This document shows positions 8,570 through 17,042 of a DNA stretch of 64,000 nt, one piece after another. The stretch lies in the NCBI RefSeq assembly GCF_001517665.2, contig NZ_LN999809.1, positions 422,501 to 486,500 of the forward strand, written 5' to 3'. This stretch comes from Peptoniphilus phoceensis. GTDB lineage: Bacteria > Bacillota > Clostridia > Tissierellales > Peptoniphilaceae. Under the pieces are notes generated by a model, which saw nothing but the letters and a program-made list of their open reading frames with translations, searched no databases and was not told the DNA's origin. Position 1 is the first letter of the stretch. Every line of letters starts with the position of its first letter. The translations under genes and the position numbers were made by a program.

Positions 8570-9091
8570 ATGATTATAAGAAAAGCTAATAGAATAGATA
8601 TAGACTTCGTAGAAAAGATTTATGAAAAGATTCATCAAGCTGAAGAAAATGGTTTTATAAGTGTTGGCTGGAAAAGAGATATTTATCCAGTTAGAGAGAC
8701 AGCAGAAGATGCTCTTAAAAGGCATGATTTATTTGTCATGGAGGAGGATGGTGTTATTCTAGCTTCTGGGATAATTAATCAGGAACAAGTAGATGTTTAT
8801 AAAAAAGCTAAGTGGAAATTTGAAGCAACAGATTCAGAAGTTATGGTTCTTCACACACTTGTCGTTGACCCAGATATGTCTGGAAAAGGCAATGGAAAAA
8901 ATTTTGTAAAATTTTATGAAGAATATGCAAGAAGCAAAAATTGTAAATATCTGAGAATAGATACAAATGAGAAAAACAAATCAGCTAGATCTCTTTATAA
9001 AAGTTTAGATTATAAAGAAATTGATTGTATACCATGTACTTTTAATGGACTTAAAGGTGTAAATCTAATTTTAATAGAAAAAAAGTTATAA
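8570..9091 (+). CDS. GNAT-family N-acetyltransferase
   Basis: 173 residues, a normal length for a single GNAT domain. The acetyl-CoA loop is SGKGNGK (104-110), preceded by the beta-4 strand VLHTLVVDPD and followed by a helix. The C-terminal part has the NKSARSLYKSLDY pattern typical of RimI/YitI-like acetyltransferases. The acceptor (protein N-terminus, amine or small molecule) cannot be told from sequence. It is monocistronic, with a GGGAG site before the ATG, between the terminator at 8498 and an AT-rich gap. Confidence 0.88.
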   Translation: MIIRKANRIDIDFVEKIYEKIHQAEENGFISVGWKRDIYPVRETAEDALKRHDLFVMEEDGVILASGIINQEQVDVYKKAKWKFEATDSEVMVLHTLVVDPDMSGKGNGKNFVKFYEEYARSKNCKYLRIDTNEKNKSARSLYKSLDYKEIDCIPCTFNGLKGVNLILIEKKL

Positions 9092-9167
9092 AATTATTAA
9101 CTTAAATAATTTAATTAATGAAAATAATTAAGTGAATTAAATTTGAAATTTATTAATATAATAAATA

Positions 9168-9196
9168 TTGACAAAAGTTATTTACAAATGTTTAAA
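9168..9196 (+). promoter_or_regulatory. probable promoter for the small ORF at 9219
   Basis: A perfect TTGACA (9168-9173), a 17-base spacer and TTTAAA (9191-9196). It is correctly placed for the 21-codon frame that follows. Confidence 0.45.
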
Positions 9197-9218
9197 GGAT
9201 TAAATAAGGGGAGATAAA

Positions 9219-9284
9219 ATGTTTAAAGTAAAAAAGAAATATCTTTTAGTAATTGCTTATGTAATATTTCTTTATCAAGTATAG
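9219..9284 (+). CDS. small ORF, 21 residues, possible membrane peptide or gene remnant
   Basis: ATG at 9219 with a good GGGGAG site 6 bases upstream and a promoter-like sequence before that; the TAG is at 9282-9284. The product MFKVKKKYLLVIAYVIFLYQV has a basic N-terminus and one hydrophobic segment. It could be a real small membrane peptide, or the surviving N-terminus of a larger membrane protein whose remainder was deleted; well-formed initiation signals with such a short frame suit either. It is 70 bases upstream of the YkvI-like gene, so a leader role is also possible. Confidence 0.35.
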   Translation: MFKVKKKYLLVIAYVIFLYQV

Positions 9285-9353
9285 ATTTGTAATTTATTTT
9301 CATTGTGATAATATATAAGGGTTAAGTTATTAATTGGAGAATAAGGAGAATAC

Positions 9354-10595
9354 ATGGATAAAAAAACTATAAGCATAATTTTGGCTTACGTAGGTGTACT
9401 TACAGGTGCGGGTTTAGCTAGTGGACAAGAAATTATGCAATATTTTATTTCCTTTGGGAAAGACGGACTTTATGGATTAGTTGGTATAGGTGCACTTCAT
9501 ATATTTGTTGGGGGTATAGTGCTTCAACTGGGAAGTCATTTTGTCGCACAAAGTCATATTGATGTTTTAGAAGAAGTTTCGGAAAAATTTGTTACAAAAT
9601 TTATGGATTTTGCTTTAATTTTAAATTGCTTTTTAATGGGTTTTGTAATGATAGCAGGAGCTGGATCAAATCTTGAGCAACAATTTGGATTAGCACCATG
9701 GATAGGTTCATTAATTTGTACTTTATTAATTATTGTTGTTGGAATGATGGATTTTGAAAAAGTGACAAAAGTTATAGGATTTTTCACACCTTTAGTTTTA
9801 GTTTTTACTTTAATTGGAGCTATTTATACAATTGTGAAGGCAAATCCAGATTTTGAAGCTCTAGATGTATTAGGTAAATCAATGGGATCATCTCTTCCAA
9901 ATATTGCAGTATCAACAATTAATTATTTTGGACTTTGTATGATTTCAAGTATTTCTATGGCTTTTGTATTAGGTGGAAGTAGAACTGATTCTTCTCAAGC
10001 AAGAGCTGGGGGAATGCTAGGTGGTGGACTTGTTGCAATTCTTACAGCTTTAGTTGGTCTTACTCTTTTCTTTGCACTAAATGATGTTAAAGATGCTGAT
10101 ATACCAATGCAAATAATTTTAAATAATGTACATCCTTACATGGGACTTGCAATGTCACTAATTATTTTTGGAATGATTTTTAATACTGCCATCTCATTAT
10201 TTTATTCAGCAGCTAAGAGATTGTCACTGACAGAAGAAAAATTTAAGAGAAACTTAGTAATTTTCACTTTACTTGGATTTGCTTTATCCTTTATGGGATT
10301 TAAGAAACTAATGGCCCTTTTATACCCAATACTTGGATTCTTAGGACTTATATTAATAATTATCCTCATTGTAGCTTGGTTTAAAGAAAGAGATGCAATA
10401 AAATCAGAAAATAAAAAGAGAGATCAAATGAGCGATCTTACTAGAAAAAAATTAGATGACGATGAAGATTTTGGCAAGAAAGACAGAGAAAAACTAAATA
10501 AACTTGCTGAAGCTTCAATTATAGAAAATGATAAAATAAAAGAAGCTGTTGAGGAAGAAGTGGAAGAAGAGTTAGAAGAAGAAAAAGATAATTAA
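9354..10595 (+). CDS. YkvI-family membrane protein (predicted transporter)
   Basis: 413 residues with about ten hydrophobic membrane segments between 5 and 345. It begins with the family hallmark YVGVLTGAGLASGQEIMQYF-type first helix, whose glycine-rich break resembles the unwound substrate-binding helix of LeuT-fold carriers. The C-terminal ~65 residues are cytoplasmic, highly charged and probably coiled coil (many Glu and Lys), longer than in the Bacillus relatives I know. The substrate is unknown; the family is usually annotated only as putative membrane protein. AAGGAG (9343-9348) sets the start. A terminator follows, so it is likely transcribed alone or with the small ORF upstream. Confidence 0.82.
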   Translation: MDKKTISIILAYVGVLTGAGLASGQEIMQYFISFGKDGLYGLVGIGALHIFVGGIVLQLGSHFVAQSHIDVLEEVSEKFVTKFMDFALILNCFLMGFVMIAGAGSNLEQQFGLAPWIGSLICTLLIIVVGMMDFEKVTKVIGFFTPLVLVFTLIGAIYTIVKANPDFEALDVLGKSMGSSLPNIAVSTINYFGLCMISSISMAFVLGGSRTDSSQARAGGMLGGGLVAILTALVGLTLFFALNDVKDADIPMQIILNNVHPYMGLAMSLIIFGMIFNTAISLFYSAAKRLSLTEEKFKRNLVIFTLLGFALSFMGFKKLMALLYPILGFLGLILIIILIVAWFKERDAIKSENKKRDQMSDLTRKKLDDDEDFGKKDREKLNKLAEASIIENDKIKEAVEEEVEEELEEEKDN

Positions 10596-10600
10596 GTAGA

Positions 10601-10641
10601 AAAGACTGGAAATAGTTAAAAACTATAATCCAGTCTTTTTT
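10601..10641 (+). terminator. rho-independent terminator between convergent genes
   Basis: AAAGACTGG (10601-10609) pairs with CCAGTCTTT (10630-10638), with a further inner ATAGTT/AACTAT pairing, then T's. The A-rich left side gives only a weak T-tract for the opposite strand. Confidence 0.8.
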
Positions 10642-10658
10642 TACTTTTATTTTTGTAT

Positions 10659-12125
10659 TTATCTTTTCTTTTTTATAGAACCAAGTATTCCTCTTGCAAT
10701 TTCACGACCAATACTTCTAGTAATTGTACCTAACATGGAATCTATGCCCTTGTCTACGTAAGATTTTTTATTTGCATCTTGTTTTCTTTCTTTTTCTAGT
10801 TCCTTTTCTCTTTTTGCTAACTCTTCTTCTCTCTCTTTTGCGATTTTCTCCCTCTCAAATCTTTCTTTTAAAATTTCATAAGCAGATTCTCTGTCATAAA
10901 CATCTTTGTATTTATTATAAAGATCTGAAGTCTCAACTAAATTTCTATATTCAAGATCACTAAGAGCATCAAAAGAAGAATGAGGAGCTAAAATCATTGA
11001 TTTATCAGCCACTGTTGGAGCTCCACTTTCATCAGCAAAAGAGACTATTGCTTCGCCAGTTCTCAAATTTATAATTTCTTCTTTTAAATCAATAGAATCA
11101 TCTTGTCTAAAAGTATCGGCAACTGTTTTAATAGTTTTTAATTCTTTAGGTGAGAAAGCTCTTAATTGATGAATAATTCTATTGGATAGTTGTGAAGAAA
11201 CTTCTTCAGGTATATCTAAAGGATTTTGTGTAATAAAGAATACACCTACACCTTTACTCCTTATAAGTCTGACAACTTGAATAATTTTTTCCTTTAAAAT
11301 GTTTGGCGTATTGTTAAAAAGTAAATGGGCTTCGTCAAAGAAAAACACTAATTTAGGCTTATCTAAGTCGCCAACTTCAGGGAAAGTTTCATAAATTTCT
11401 GATAACATATATAATAACAACATTGAATATAAAAGTGGATTTGAAATTAGTTTATTGGCATTTATAATATTTACAAAACCCTTGCCTGTGGCATCAGTTC
11501 TTAATAAATCATTTATATTAAGAGCAGGCTCTCCAAAAAACAATTCTCCACCAGCATCCTCAACAAATAATAATTTTCTAGAAATTGCAGATAAACTTTG
11601 ACTAGCTACATTGCCGTAGGTCTTGCTAATTTCATCACGATTTTCAGACACATAATTTATTAGTTCTTTTAAATCCTTTAGGTCAATTAGAAGAAGACCT
11701 TCACTGTCAGCAACTTTAAAAATTATATTTAAAACTCCACTTTGTGTGTCATTTAAACCCAATATGTTTGATAACATTAGTGGACCCATTTCAGAAACAG
11801 TCACTCTAAGTGGGATTCCTTTTTCTCCATAAATATCCCATAAATTTACAGGATAATTTTTAAATTCAAAATCAGCTAATCCCAAAAAATTAAGCCTTTC
11901 TTGCAATTTTTCATTTATTTTTCCAGCCTTAGAAATATTAGCAAGATCTCCCTTTACATCAGCAAGAATAGTTGGAACGCCAGCATCTGATAAAGCTTCA
12001 GTTAAAACTTTTAAAGTCACTGTCTTTCCAGTGCCAGTAGCTCCACTAATTAGACCATGTCTATTAATTTTATTTAAAAGAATATAATTTTCATTTTTTC
12101 CCTTGCCAAGAAGAATTTTATCCAT
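10659..12125 (-). CDS. DUF853 / HerA-like helicase C-terminal domain ATPase
   Basis: 488 residues, matching the ~500-residue YjgR-type DUF853 family of HerA/FtsK-like ATPases. Walker A is GATGTGKT (28-35), directly preceded by NRHGLISG; the Walker B region reads KLVFFFDEAHLLF near 260, and SQLSNRIIHQLRAFSP near 325 is the typical sensor/arginine-finger region. The last ~80 residues are a Lys/Glu coiled coil. The start is set at 12125 because AAAGGGGG lies just upstream, rather than the in-frame ATG 18 bases earlier. The cellular role is not established for the family. It is divergent from the AAA ATPase gene at 12239. Distinct from the second HerA-like protein at 28060. Confidence 0.85.
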   Translation of the reverse strand: MDKILLGKGKNENYILLNKINRHGLISGATGTGKTVTLKVLTEALSDAGVPTILADVKGDLANISKAGKINEKLQERLNFLGLADFEFKNYPVNLWDIYGEKGIPLRVTVSEMGPLMLSNILGLNDTQSGVLNIIFKVADSEGLLLIDLKDLKELINYVSENRDEISKTYGNVASQSLSAISRKLLFVEDAGGELFFGEPALNINDLLRTDATGKGFVNIINANKLISNPLLYSMLLLYMLSEIYETFPEVGDLDKPKLVFFFDEAHLLFNNTPNILKEKIIQVVRLIRSKGVGVFFITQNPLDIPEEVSSQLSNRIIHQLRAFSPKELKTIKTVADTFRQDDSIDLKEEIINLRTGEAIVSFADESGAPTVADKSMILAPHSSFDALSDLEYRNLVETSDLYNKYKDVYDRESAYEILKERFEREKIAKEREEELAKREKELEKERKQDANKKSYVDKGIDSMLGTITRSIGREIARGILGSIKKKR

Positions 12126-12238
12126 AATAGCCCCCTTTATCATCTAAGATTATTATAGCAAACTTATCACAAGTTCAAAGCAAATAAATTTTTTTGAGTG
12201 ATATAATAAAATAGAAAATGAAGAGGGGAGAATTTATT

Positions 12239-12979
12239 TTGCAATACATAAAAGAAATTTATAAAATAAATAAAGAAGATTTGCCAAAAGATTCCTATTT
12301 AAATAACATTCCTTTCTTAAAAAACTTTAATGGAATAAAAATAGAAAAGCCAGTGACATTTTTTGTTGGAGAAAATGGGAGTGGAAAATCTACTTTGCTT
12401 GAAGCTTTGGCAATTGCTATTGGTTTAAATCCAGAGGGTGGATCTAAAAATTTTAATTTTGCAACAAAAAATACTCATTCTGAACTTGGTAGTTTATTAG
12501 AAATTGCTAGGGGACCAGCTAGAGAAAATGATGGATTTTTTTTGAGAGCTGAATCTTTTTATAATCTTGCGACAGAAGTCGATGATTTACAAGCTTCTGG
12601 CTTTGGTAATTTTTATGACAATTATGGTGGGAAGTCTCTACACAGCCAATCTCATGGAGAGAGCTTTAGATCACTTGTCTTAAATAGATTTAGATCAAGA
12701 GGAATTTATCTACTTGACGAACCAGAAGCTGCACTTTCTCCAACATCGCAGATGTCTCTTCTCTATATTATCCACCAATTAATAAAGGAAGATTCTCAGT
12801 TTTTTATTGCTACTCATTCGCCAATATTATTAGCATTTCCAGATGCAGAAATCTTTGAATTTAATGAATATGGATTAGAGAAAAAAACCTACAAAGAAAC
12901 AGAAGCTTATAATATAACAAAAACTTTTCTAGATAATCCAGAAAAAATGTTAAATTTATTATTTGAAAAAGATTTGTAA
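12239..12979 (+). CDS. small AAA/ABC-type ATPase
   Basis: 246 residues from a TTG start chosen because GAGGGGAG (12223-12230) precedes it; the in-frame ATG at 12218 has no ribosome binding site. Walker A is GENGSGKS (44-51). A signature-like SHGES near 138 precedes Walker B IYLLDEPEAALS, and ATHSP forms the H-loop near 195. No membrane or substrate domain is present, so it is a stand-alone SMC/ABC-like ATPase of the predicted-ATPase group often linked to DNA or stress functions. Its specific role is unknown. A TATAAT at 12202-12207 may serve as -10 box. Confidence 0.8.
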   Translation: MQYIKEIYKINKEDLPKDSYLNNIPFLKNFNGIKIEKPVTFFVGENGSGKSTLLEALAIAIGLNPEGGSKNFNFATKNTHSELGSLLEIARGPARENDGFFLRAESFYNLATEVDDLQASGFGNFYDNYGGKSLHSQSHGESFRSLVLNRFRSRGIYLLDEPEAALSPTSQMSLLYIIHQLIKEDSQFFIATHSPILLAFPDAEIFEFNEYGLEKKTYKETEAYNITKTFLDNPEKMLNLLFEKDL

Positions 12980-13066
12980 AATTTTAAAAATTCAATTTTA
13001 AGAGTATACTTAATAATAAAGAGAAATTTGATAATAGATTTAATAAAGAAAGGGAGAAAAACTTTT

Positions 13067-14410
13067 ATGGAATTGACACAAGAATTTTTAAAAAATAGTA
13101 GAGAAGATTTTTATAAAAATAGAGCCAATAGAATAGCACAAAGAGCAGCTGTAAATAATGGTCTTGTTGAAGCTTCTATTGATAGACTTGAAGATAAAAA
13201 TAATACTTTTTCTTTTAATATTGAACTAAAAGAAAAAGAAATAAGAAATCAAAAACAATCTGGAAGATGTTGGATGTTCGCAGCCCTAAATTTAATGGAA
13301 TATAAACTCTGCAAAAAATATAATTTAAAGGGATTTGAACTTTCCAAAAATTATACTTTATTTTTTGACAAACTTGAAAGATGCAACTATTTTTTAGAAT
13401 CAATAATAAATACACTTGATGAAGATTTAGACAGTAGGCTACTTTCTCATATACTGACAGATCCAATGGGTGATGGTGGTCAATGGGACATGATCAAAAA
13501 TATTATAAATAAATATGGATTGGTGCCTCAATATGCAATGAAGGAATCTGTAAATTCGTCTGCAACTGCAAGTTTAAATAATTATTTAACTAAAATTCTA
13601 AGAATGTATGCAAAAAATATTAGAAAATCTTATGAAAAAGATAAAGATATTGAAAAATTAAAAGCTTTGCAAGAAAAATATATGAGAAAAATTTATGAAA
13701 TTTTATCAATAGCCTTGGGAACACCTCCAGAAAAATTTGATTTTGAAGTTAGAAATGAAGATGATGAATTTATTTCTCATAAAAATTTAAGTCCACAAGA
13801 ATTTTTCGAAAATTATTTAGATATAAATTTAGATGATTATATATCTTTAATTAATGCACCTACAAAGGATAAACCATACTTTAAATCTTATACAGTAGAT
13901 TTTTTAGGAAATGTAAAAGAACTAGATGAAGTTAGATATGTAAATGTGCCTATTGATGTAATGAAAAAATCGATTTTAAAACAGTTACAAGCTGATGAAG
14001 CAGTTTGGTTTGGATGTGATGTTGGACAATTTTTTAATAGAAAAGGTTCCTCACTTGATCTTTCAAGTGTAAAAGTATTTGATTTACTAGATGTAGATTA
14101 TGATTTTTCCAAAGAAGAAAGATTAGACTATAAAGAGTCACTTATGACTCATGCCATGGTTTTTGTTGGTTGTGATTATGATAAAGAAAATGACAAAATT
14201 AATAGGTATAAGGTTGAAAACTCTTGGGGCAAAGATTCAGGAGAAAGAGGTTATCTTGTGATGAGTGATGAATGGTTTGATGAATATATGTATCAAGCCC
14301 TTATAAACAAAAAATATTTAGATGAAAAAGTTATTAAGGCTTATGAAAAAGAACCTATTCATTTGAAACCATGGGATCCAATGGGTTCTCTTGCAAGTAT
14401 AAAATTTTAA
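13067..14410 (+). CDS. pepC: aminopeptidase C (bleomycin hydrolase family, C1B cysteine peptidase)
   Basis: 447 residues, the usual length of PepC. It removes N-terminal amino acids from peptides in the cytosol; the family forms a hexameric self-compartmentalising barrel. The papain-type catalytic residues are all present: C68 in QSGRCWMFA, H362 in MTHAMVFVGCD and N385 in VENSWG. The C-terminus, the auto-processing/aminopeptidase arm, is intact (LKPWDPMGSLA). The ATG at 13067 has AAAGGGAG upstream, while an upstream in-frame TTG at 13028 has no such site. It appears monocistronic and is followed by a decayed intergenic region. Confidence 0.95.
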   Translation: MELTQEFLKNSREDFYKNRANRIAQRAAVNNGLVEASIDRLEDKNNTFSFNIELKEKEIRNQKQSGRCWMFAALNLMEYKLCKKYNLKGFELSKNYTLFFDKLERCNYFLESIINTLDEDLDSRLLSHILTDPMGDGGQWDMIKNIINKYGLVPQYAMKESVNSSATASLNNYLTKILRMYAKNIRKSYEKDKDIEKLKALQEKYMRKIYEILSIALGTPPEKFDFEVRNEDDEFISHKNLSPQEFFENYLDINLDDYISLINAPTKDKPYFKSYTVDFLGNVKELDEVRYVNVPIDVMKKSILKQLQADEAVWFGCDVGQFFNRKGSSLDLSSVKVFDLLDVDYDFSKEERLDYKESLMTHAMVFVGCDYDKENDKINRYKVENSWGKDSGERGYLVMSDEWFDEYMYQALINKKYLDEKVIKAYEKEPIHLKPWDPMGSLASIKF

Positions 14411-14429
14411 AAATTTTTAATTATTTTTA

Positions 14430-14613
14430 TGCCTGTAAAATCAAGCTATTAAAAAATAATTAAATGCATCTTTTTAATCCTATACCGATATTAGCTTGTA
14501 GCGAGTTTTCCCATTATCGAGATAAGACTTAATTGATCCTGAGAGATTTTTATTATTTTAATAAAGATAAAAAGGTGGAATCACTGTAGCTCGTCCTTTG
14601 TTTAGGACGGGCT
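14430..14613 (+). ncRNA. decayed T-box leader with no downstream gene
   Basis: AAAAGGTGGAATCACTG (about 14570-14586) resembles the T-box antiterminator motif. It is followed at once by AGCTCGTCCT (14588-14597) and AGGACGGGCT (14604-14613), a terminator stem very like the one in the metY leader. The upstream CCTGAGAG-type segment near 14539 suits the 3' side of a T-box stem I. The T-tract after the stem has been lost and no gene follows on this strand, only an IS200 remnant. The specifier codon cannot be assigned with confidence. Confidence 0.5.
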
Positions 14614-14624
14614 ATTTGTAATTA

Positions 14625-15295
14625 GAACCACTGGCTTGGCTGGGTTTCAATTTAGCTTTAGCGATAAAAAACAAAAAAAAATACCTTCGTGTTAAAATAA
14701 ATTTGTGGTTTACCAGAACACAAAATAACAAGATCTTTTTTGAGTCTAACTTATACACTCAGTTTATAACACACAAAATGGAATTGTAAGTACCACATAG
14801 TATTTGAGTCGAAATACAGAAGAAAAGTATTTTATGGAAGAAAAATATTGGAAATAAGAGCAAAATTAAGAGAATTATGTAATTGAAAAAGAGTAAATTT
14901 AATAGAAAGAGAAGTCTGTTCGGATCAAGTTAAATGTTAATCGGAATACTAGCGAGGCTAGTATATAAAACTTTATGGGTTTTATAAGTTAAGAGTAGCA
15001 TAATGATTTGTGATAAATGGGGCAATTTAAAATACAAATACAGAGGAAGAAAATTTTGATGAAGGGAAAATTTTTTAGATACAGCAGGTAAGAATACAAA
15101 AAGCAATAAAAGAGAATATTCATAATTAACTTAAAGAAGATGAATTGAGTGGTCAAATAACAATGGATAAAACAGACCTTTTTAGGGATTAGCAAGTAAA
15201 AATGTAAGTGGTAAATCATAAGGCACCATTGAGGCACGACAAGTCTAAGGGACCTTTGTACCGCAAATGCAAAACCACCCATTTGACGGGTGGTT
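14625..15295 (+). mobile_element. decayed IS200/IS605-family insertion element
   Basis: An imperfect hairpin at 14625-14648 (GAACCACTGGC against GCTGGGTTTC) looks like the left subterminal structure, and a perfect hairpin AACCACCC/GGGTGGTT (15273-15280 and 15288-15295, loop of 7) looks like the right end. Between them lies a broken tnpA. There are no terminal inverted repeats of the DDE type, as expected for the HUH/Y1 family. No tnpB (OrfB) is visible, so this is an IS200-like, tnpA-only element. Exact boundaries are uncertain. Confidence 0.75.
14740..15194 (+). pseudogene. tnpA: tnpA pseudogene, IS200-type Y1 transposase
   Basis: Read across frames, the family is clear: HTKWNCKYHIVF, KYRRKVFYG, LRELC, then FMGF, MICDKWGNLKYKYRGRKF, DTAGKN and EYI/IHN plus QITM near the end, in the order of IS200 TnpA. 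It is dead. It has several in-frame stops (for example after SLTYTLSL and after RELCN), at least two frameshifts (between 14930 and 14997, and near 15095), and the HUH motif normally reading DHVHM is DQVKC, losing both histidines. The catalytic tyrosine region is also disrupted. Ancient inactivation is likely. Confidence 0.85.
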
Positions 15296-15361
15296 ATGAT
15301 TTAAGATATTTAAGAAGTTCTTTTTTTAGATATTTAAATGGAATAAAATAATTATTTTATA

Positions 15362-16642
15362 TTATAGGGAATTTAAAGCTTGTTCTACATCAGCTATTAT
15401 ATCCTCTGCATCTTCTATGCCAACGCTCATTCTAATTAAGTCAGGGCTAATGCCGGCTTTTTTAAGTTCTTCATCATTCATTTGTCTATGAGTTGTGCTT
15501 GCAGGGTGAAGGACACAAGTTCTTGCATCGGCCACGTGAGTTACCACAGCTGCAAGTTTTAGTGAGTCCATAAATTTTGTAGCAGCAACTCTTCCGCCTT
15601 TGATTCCAAATGCAATTACACCACAGGATCCCTTCGGCAAATATTTTTGTGCAAGTTCATGTTGTGAGTCATCTTCTAATCCAGAAAAATTAACCCAAGA
15701 TATTTTATCATTAGATTTTAAATATTTTGCAAGGGCAAGTGCATTTTCGAAATGTCTTGGCATTCTCAAATGAAGGGTTTCAAGTCCTATACCTAAATAA
15801 AAAGAATTTTGTGGAGAAGGGATACTTCCAAGGTCTCTCATTAGAGTTGTTGTCATTTTTGTAATATAAGCTCCTTTTCCAAAGCTTTCTGTAAAGACAA
15901 CACCGTGGTAGGATTCATCAGGTTCTGTTAGTCCAGGGAATTTATCTTTATATTTTGACCAATCAAAATTTCCTGAATCAACAATAGCTCCTCCAACAGA
16001 GTTAGCAGATCCATTCATGTATTTTGTAGTTGAATGAGTAACAATATCCGCGCCCCATTCAATTGGCCTCAAGAAAATTGGTGTGGGAAAAGTATTGTCA
16101 ACTATAAGTGGAACTCCATGTTCGTGAGCTGCTGTAGCAAAGGTTTCAATATCCAATACTTTAAGCGATGGGTTTGAAAGAGTTTCTCCAAATACAACTT
16201 TAGTATTTTTTTTAAACTCTTTATTTAAATCTTCAATCGAGATATTAGGGTCAACAAATGTTGCCTCAATTCCAAAGTTTTTTAAGGTATTTGCAATTAA
16301 ATTATAAGTCCCACCGTAAATTGCTGATGATGAAATTATGTGATCTCCTGCTTTTAAAATATTTAACAGTGCATAAAAGTTAGCAGCTTGTCCTGATGAA
16401 GTCAAAATTCCTGCAACGCCGCCTTCAAGAGCGACAATTTTATTTGCAACGGCATCATTTGTTGGATTTGCAAGTCTTGTATAAAAATAACCAGCTTCTT
16501 TTAAGTCAAAAAGATTTGCCATTTGTTCTGAAGAGTCATATTTAAAGGTTGTTGATTGTACAATAGGTACAACTCTCGCTTCTCCATTTTTGGGTTCATA
16601 ACCAGCTTGAACACATAAGGTTCCTAAATTTTTCTTTGTCAT
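15362..16642 (-). CDS. metY: O-acetylhomoserine aminocarboxypropyltransferase / sulfhydrylase
   Basis: 426 residues, a PLP-dependent Cys/Met-metabolism enzyme of MetY length (longer than the ~380 of MetB/MetC). It makes homocysteine from O-acetylhomoserine and sulfide, or methionine from methanethiol. The PLP lysine is K207 in HSTTKYMNG; SSGQAAN (about 82-88) binds the phosphate and NTFPTP follows the cofactor aspartate. AGGAGG precedes the ATG. Immediately upstream lies an intact T-box leader whose likely specifier is AUG, so expression probably rises when tRNA-Met is uncharged. No other methionine gene is adjacent; it is monocistronic. Confidence 0.94.
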   Translation of the reverse strand: MTKKNLGTLCVQAGYEPKNGEARVVPIVQSTTFKYDSSEQMANLFDLKEAGYFYTRLANPTNDAVANKIVALEGGVAGILTSSGQAANFYALLNILKAGDHIISSSAIYGGTYNLIANTLKNFGIEATFVDPNISIEDLNKEFKKNTKVVFGETLSNPSLKVLDIETFATAAHEHGVPLIVDNTFPTPIFLRPIEWGADIVTHSTTKYMNGSANSVGGAIVDSGNFDWSKYKDKFPGLTEPDESYHGVVFTESFGKGAYITKMTTTLMRDLGSIPSPQNSFYLGIGLETLHLRMPRHFENALALAKYLKSNDKISWVNFSGLEDDSQHELAQKYLPKGSCGVIAFGIKGGRVAATKFMDSLKLAAVVTHVADARTCVLHPASTTHRQMNDEELKKAGISPDLIRMSVGIEDAEDIIADVEQALNSL

Positions 16643-16721
16643 ATTTTCCTCCTAATTTTTAAATACTTGTCGGCATCTTAAAGGAAATAAAAAATAAATA
16701 TTTTAAAAGCTTTTATAAAAT

Positions 16722-16985
16722 AAAAAAAGCTCCCGTCCTTAAAGGACGAAAGCTGTGCTTCGTGTTACCACCTTTTTTTATTATTTTATCGCTAAAATAA
16801 CCTCATAGAGTACCAACATACTCCGAACGCTATAACAGGCGTACCTGTCGCAGTCTAAACTATTGTCTTGGTGCGAAGACTCCAAGGCCATGTTCCAAAG
16901 CAATTCTTTTGATTTCTTTCACCAAATGAAATCTCTCTGTGAAAAGTTTTACAATGTACTCTCCTCTTCAAAGTCTATGTTTTGA
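16722..16985 (-). ncRNA. T-box riboswitch, probably tRNA-Met, controlling metY
   Basis: Read on the minus strand the leader has the stem I start AAGAGGAGAGTAC, an AGAGAG segment, then GGAAC-ATG-GCCTTGGAG, where ATG (16891-16889) sits in the specifier position. The T-box AAAGGTGGTAACACG (16775-16761) follows and the terminator is AGCTTTCGTCCTT paired with AAGGACGGGAGCT plus seven T's (16754-16722). The TGGT bulge has U in the variable position, matching an A73 discriminator as in tRNA-Met. Layout and spacing are canonical. The methionine assignment is by eye, supported by the downstream gene. Confidence 0.9.
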
Positions 16986-17014
16986 ATTATAAGTTGAGAA
17001 AATTTTTTTGTCAA
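16986..17014 (-). promoter_or_regulatory. consensus sigma-A promoter for the T-box/metY transcript
   Basis: On the minus strand: TTGACA (17014-17009), exactly 17 bases, TATAAT (16991-16986). Both boxes match consensus perfectly, so transcription is probably constitutive, with control left to the T-box. Confidence 0.92.
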
Positions 17015-17042
17015 GGATATTTTTAAATAAATTATTTTATAA

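Noticed and set aside
14989-15282. 97-codon minus-strand frame in the IS remnant
   Set aside because: It is the antisense of the decayed IS200 tnpA, whose protein similarity is on the plus strand; no initiation signals.
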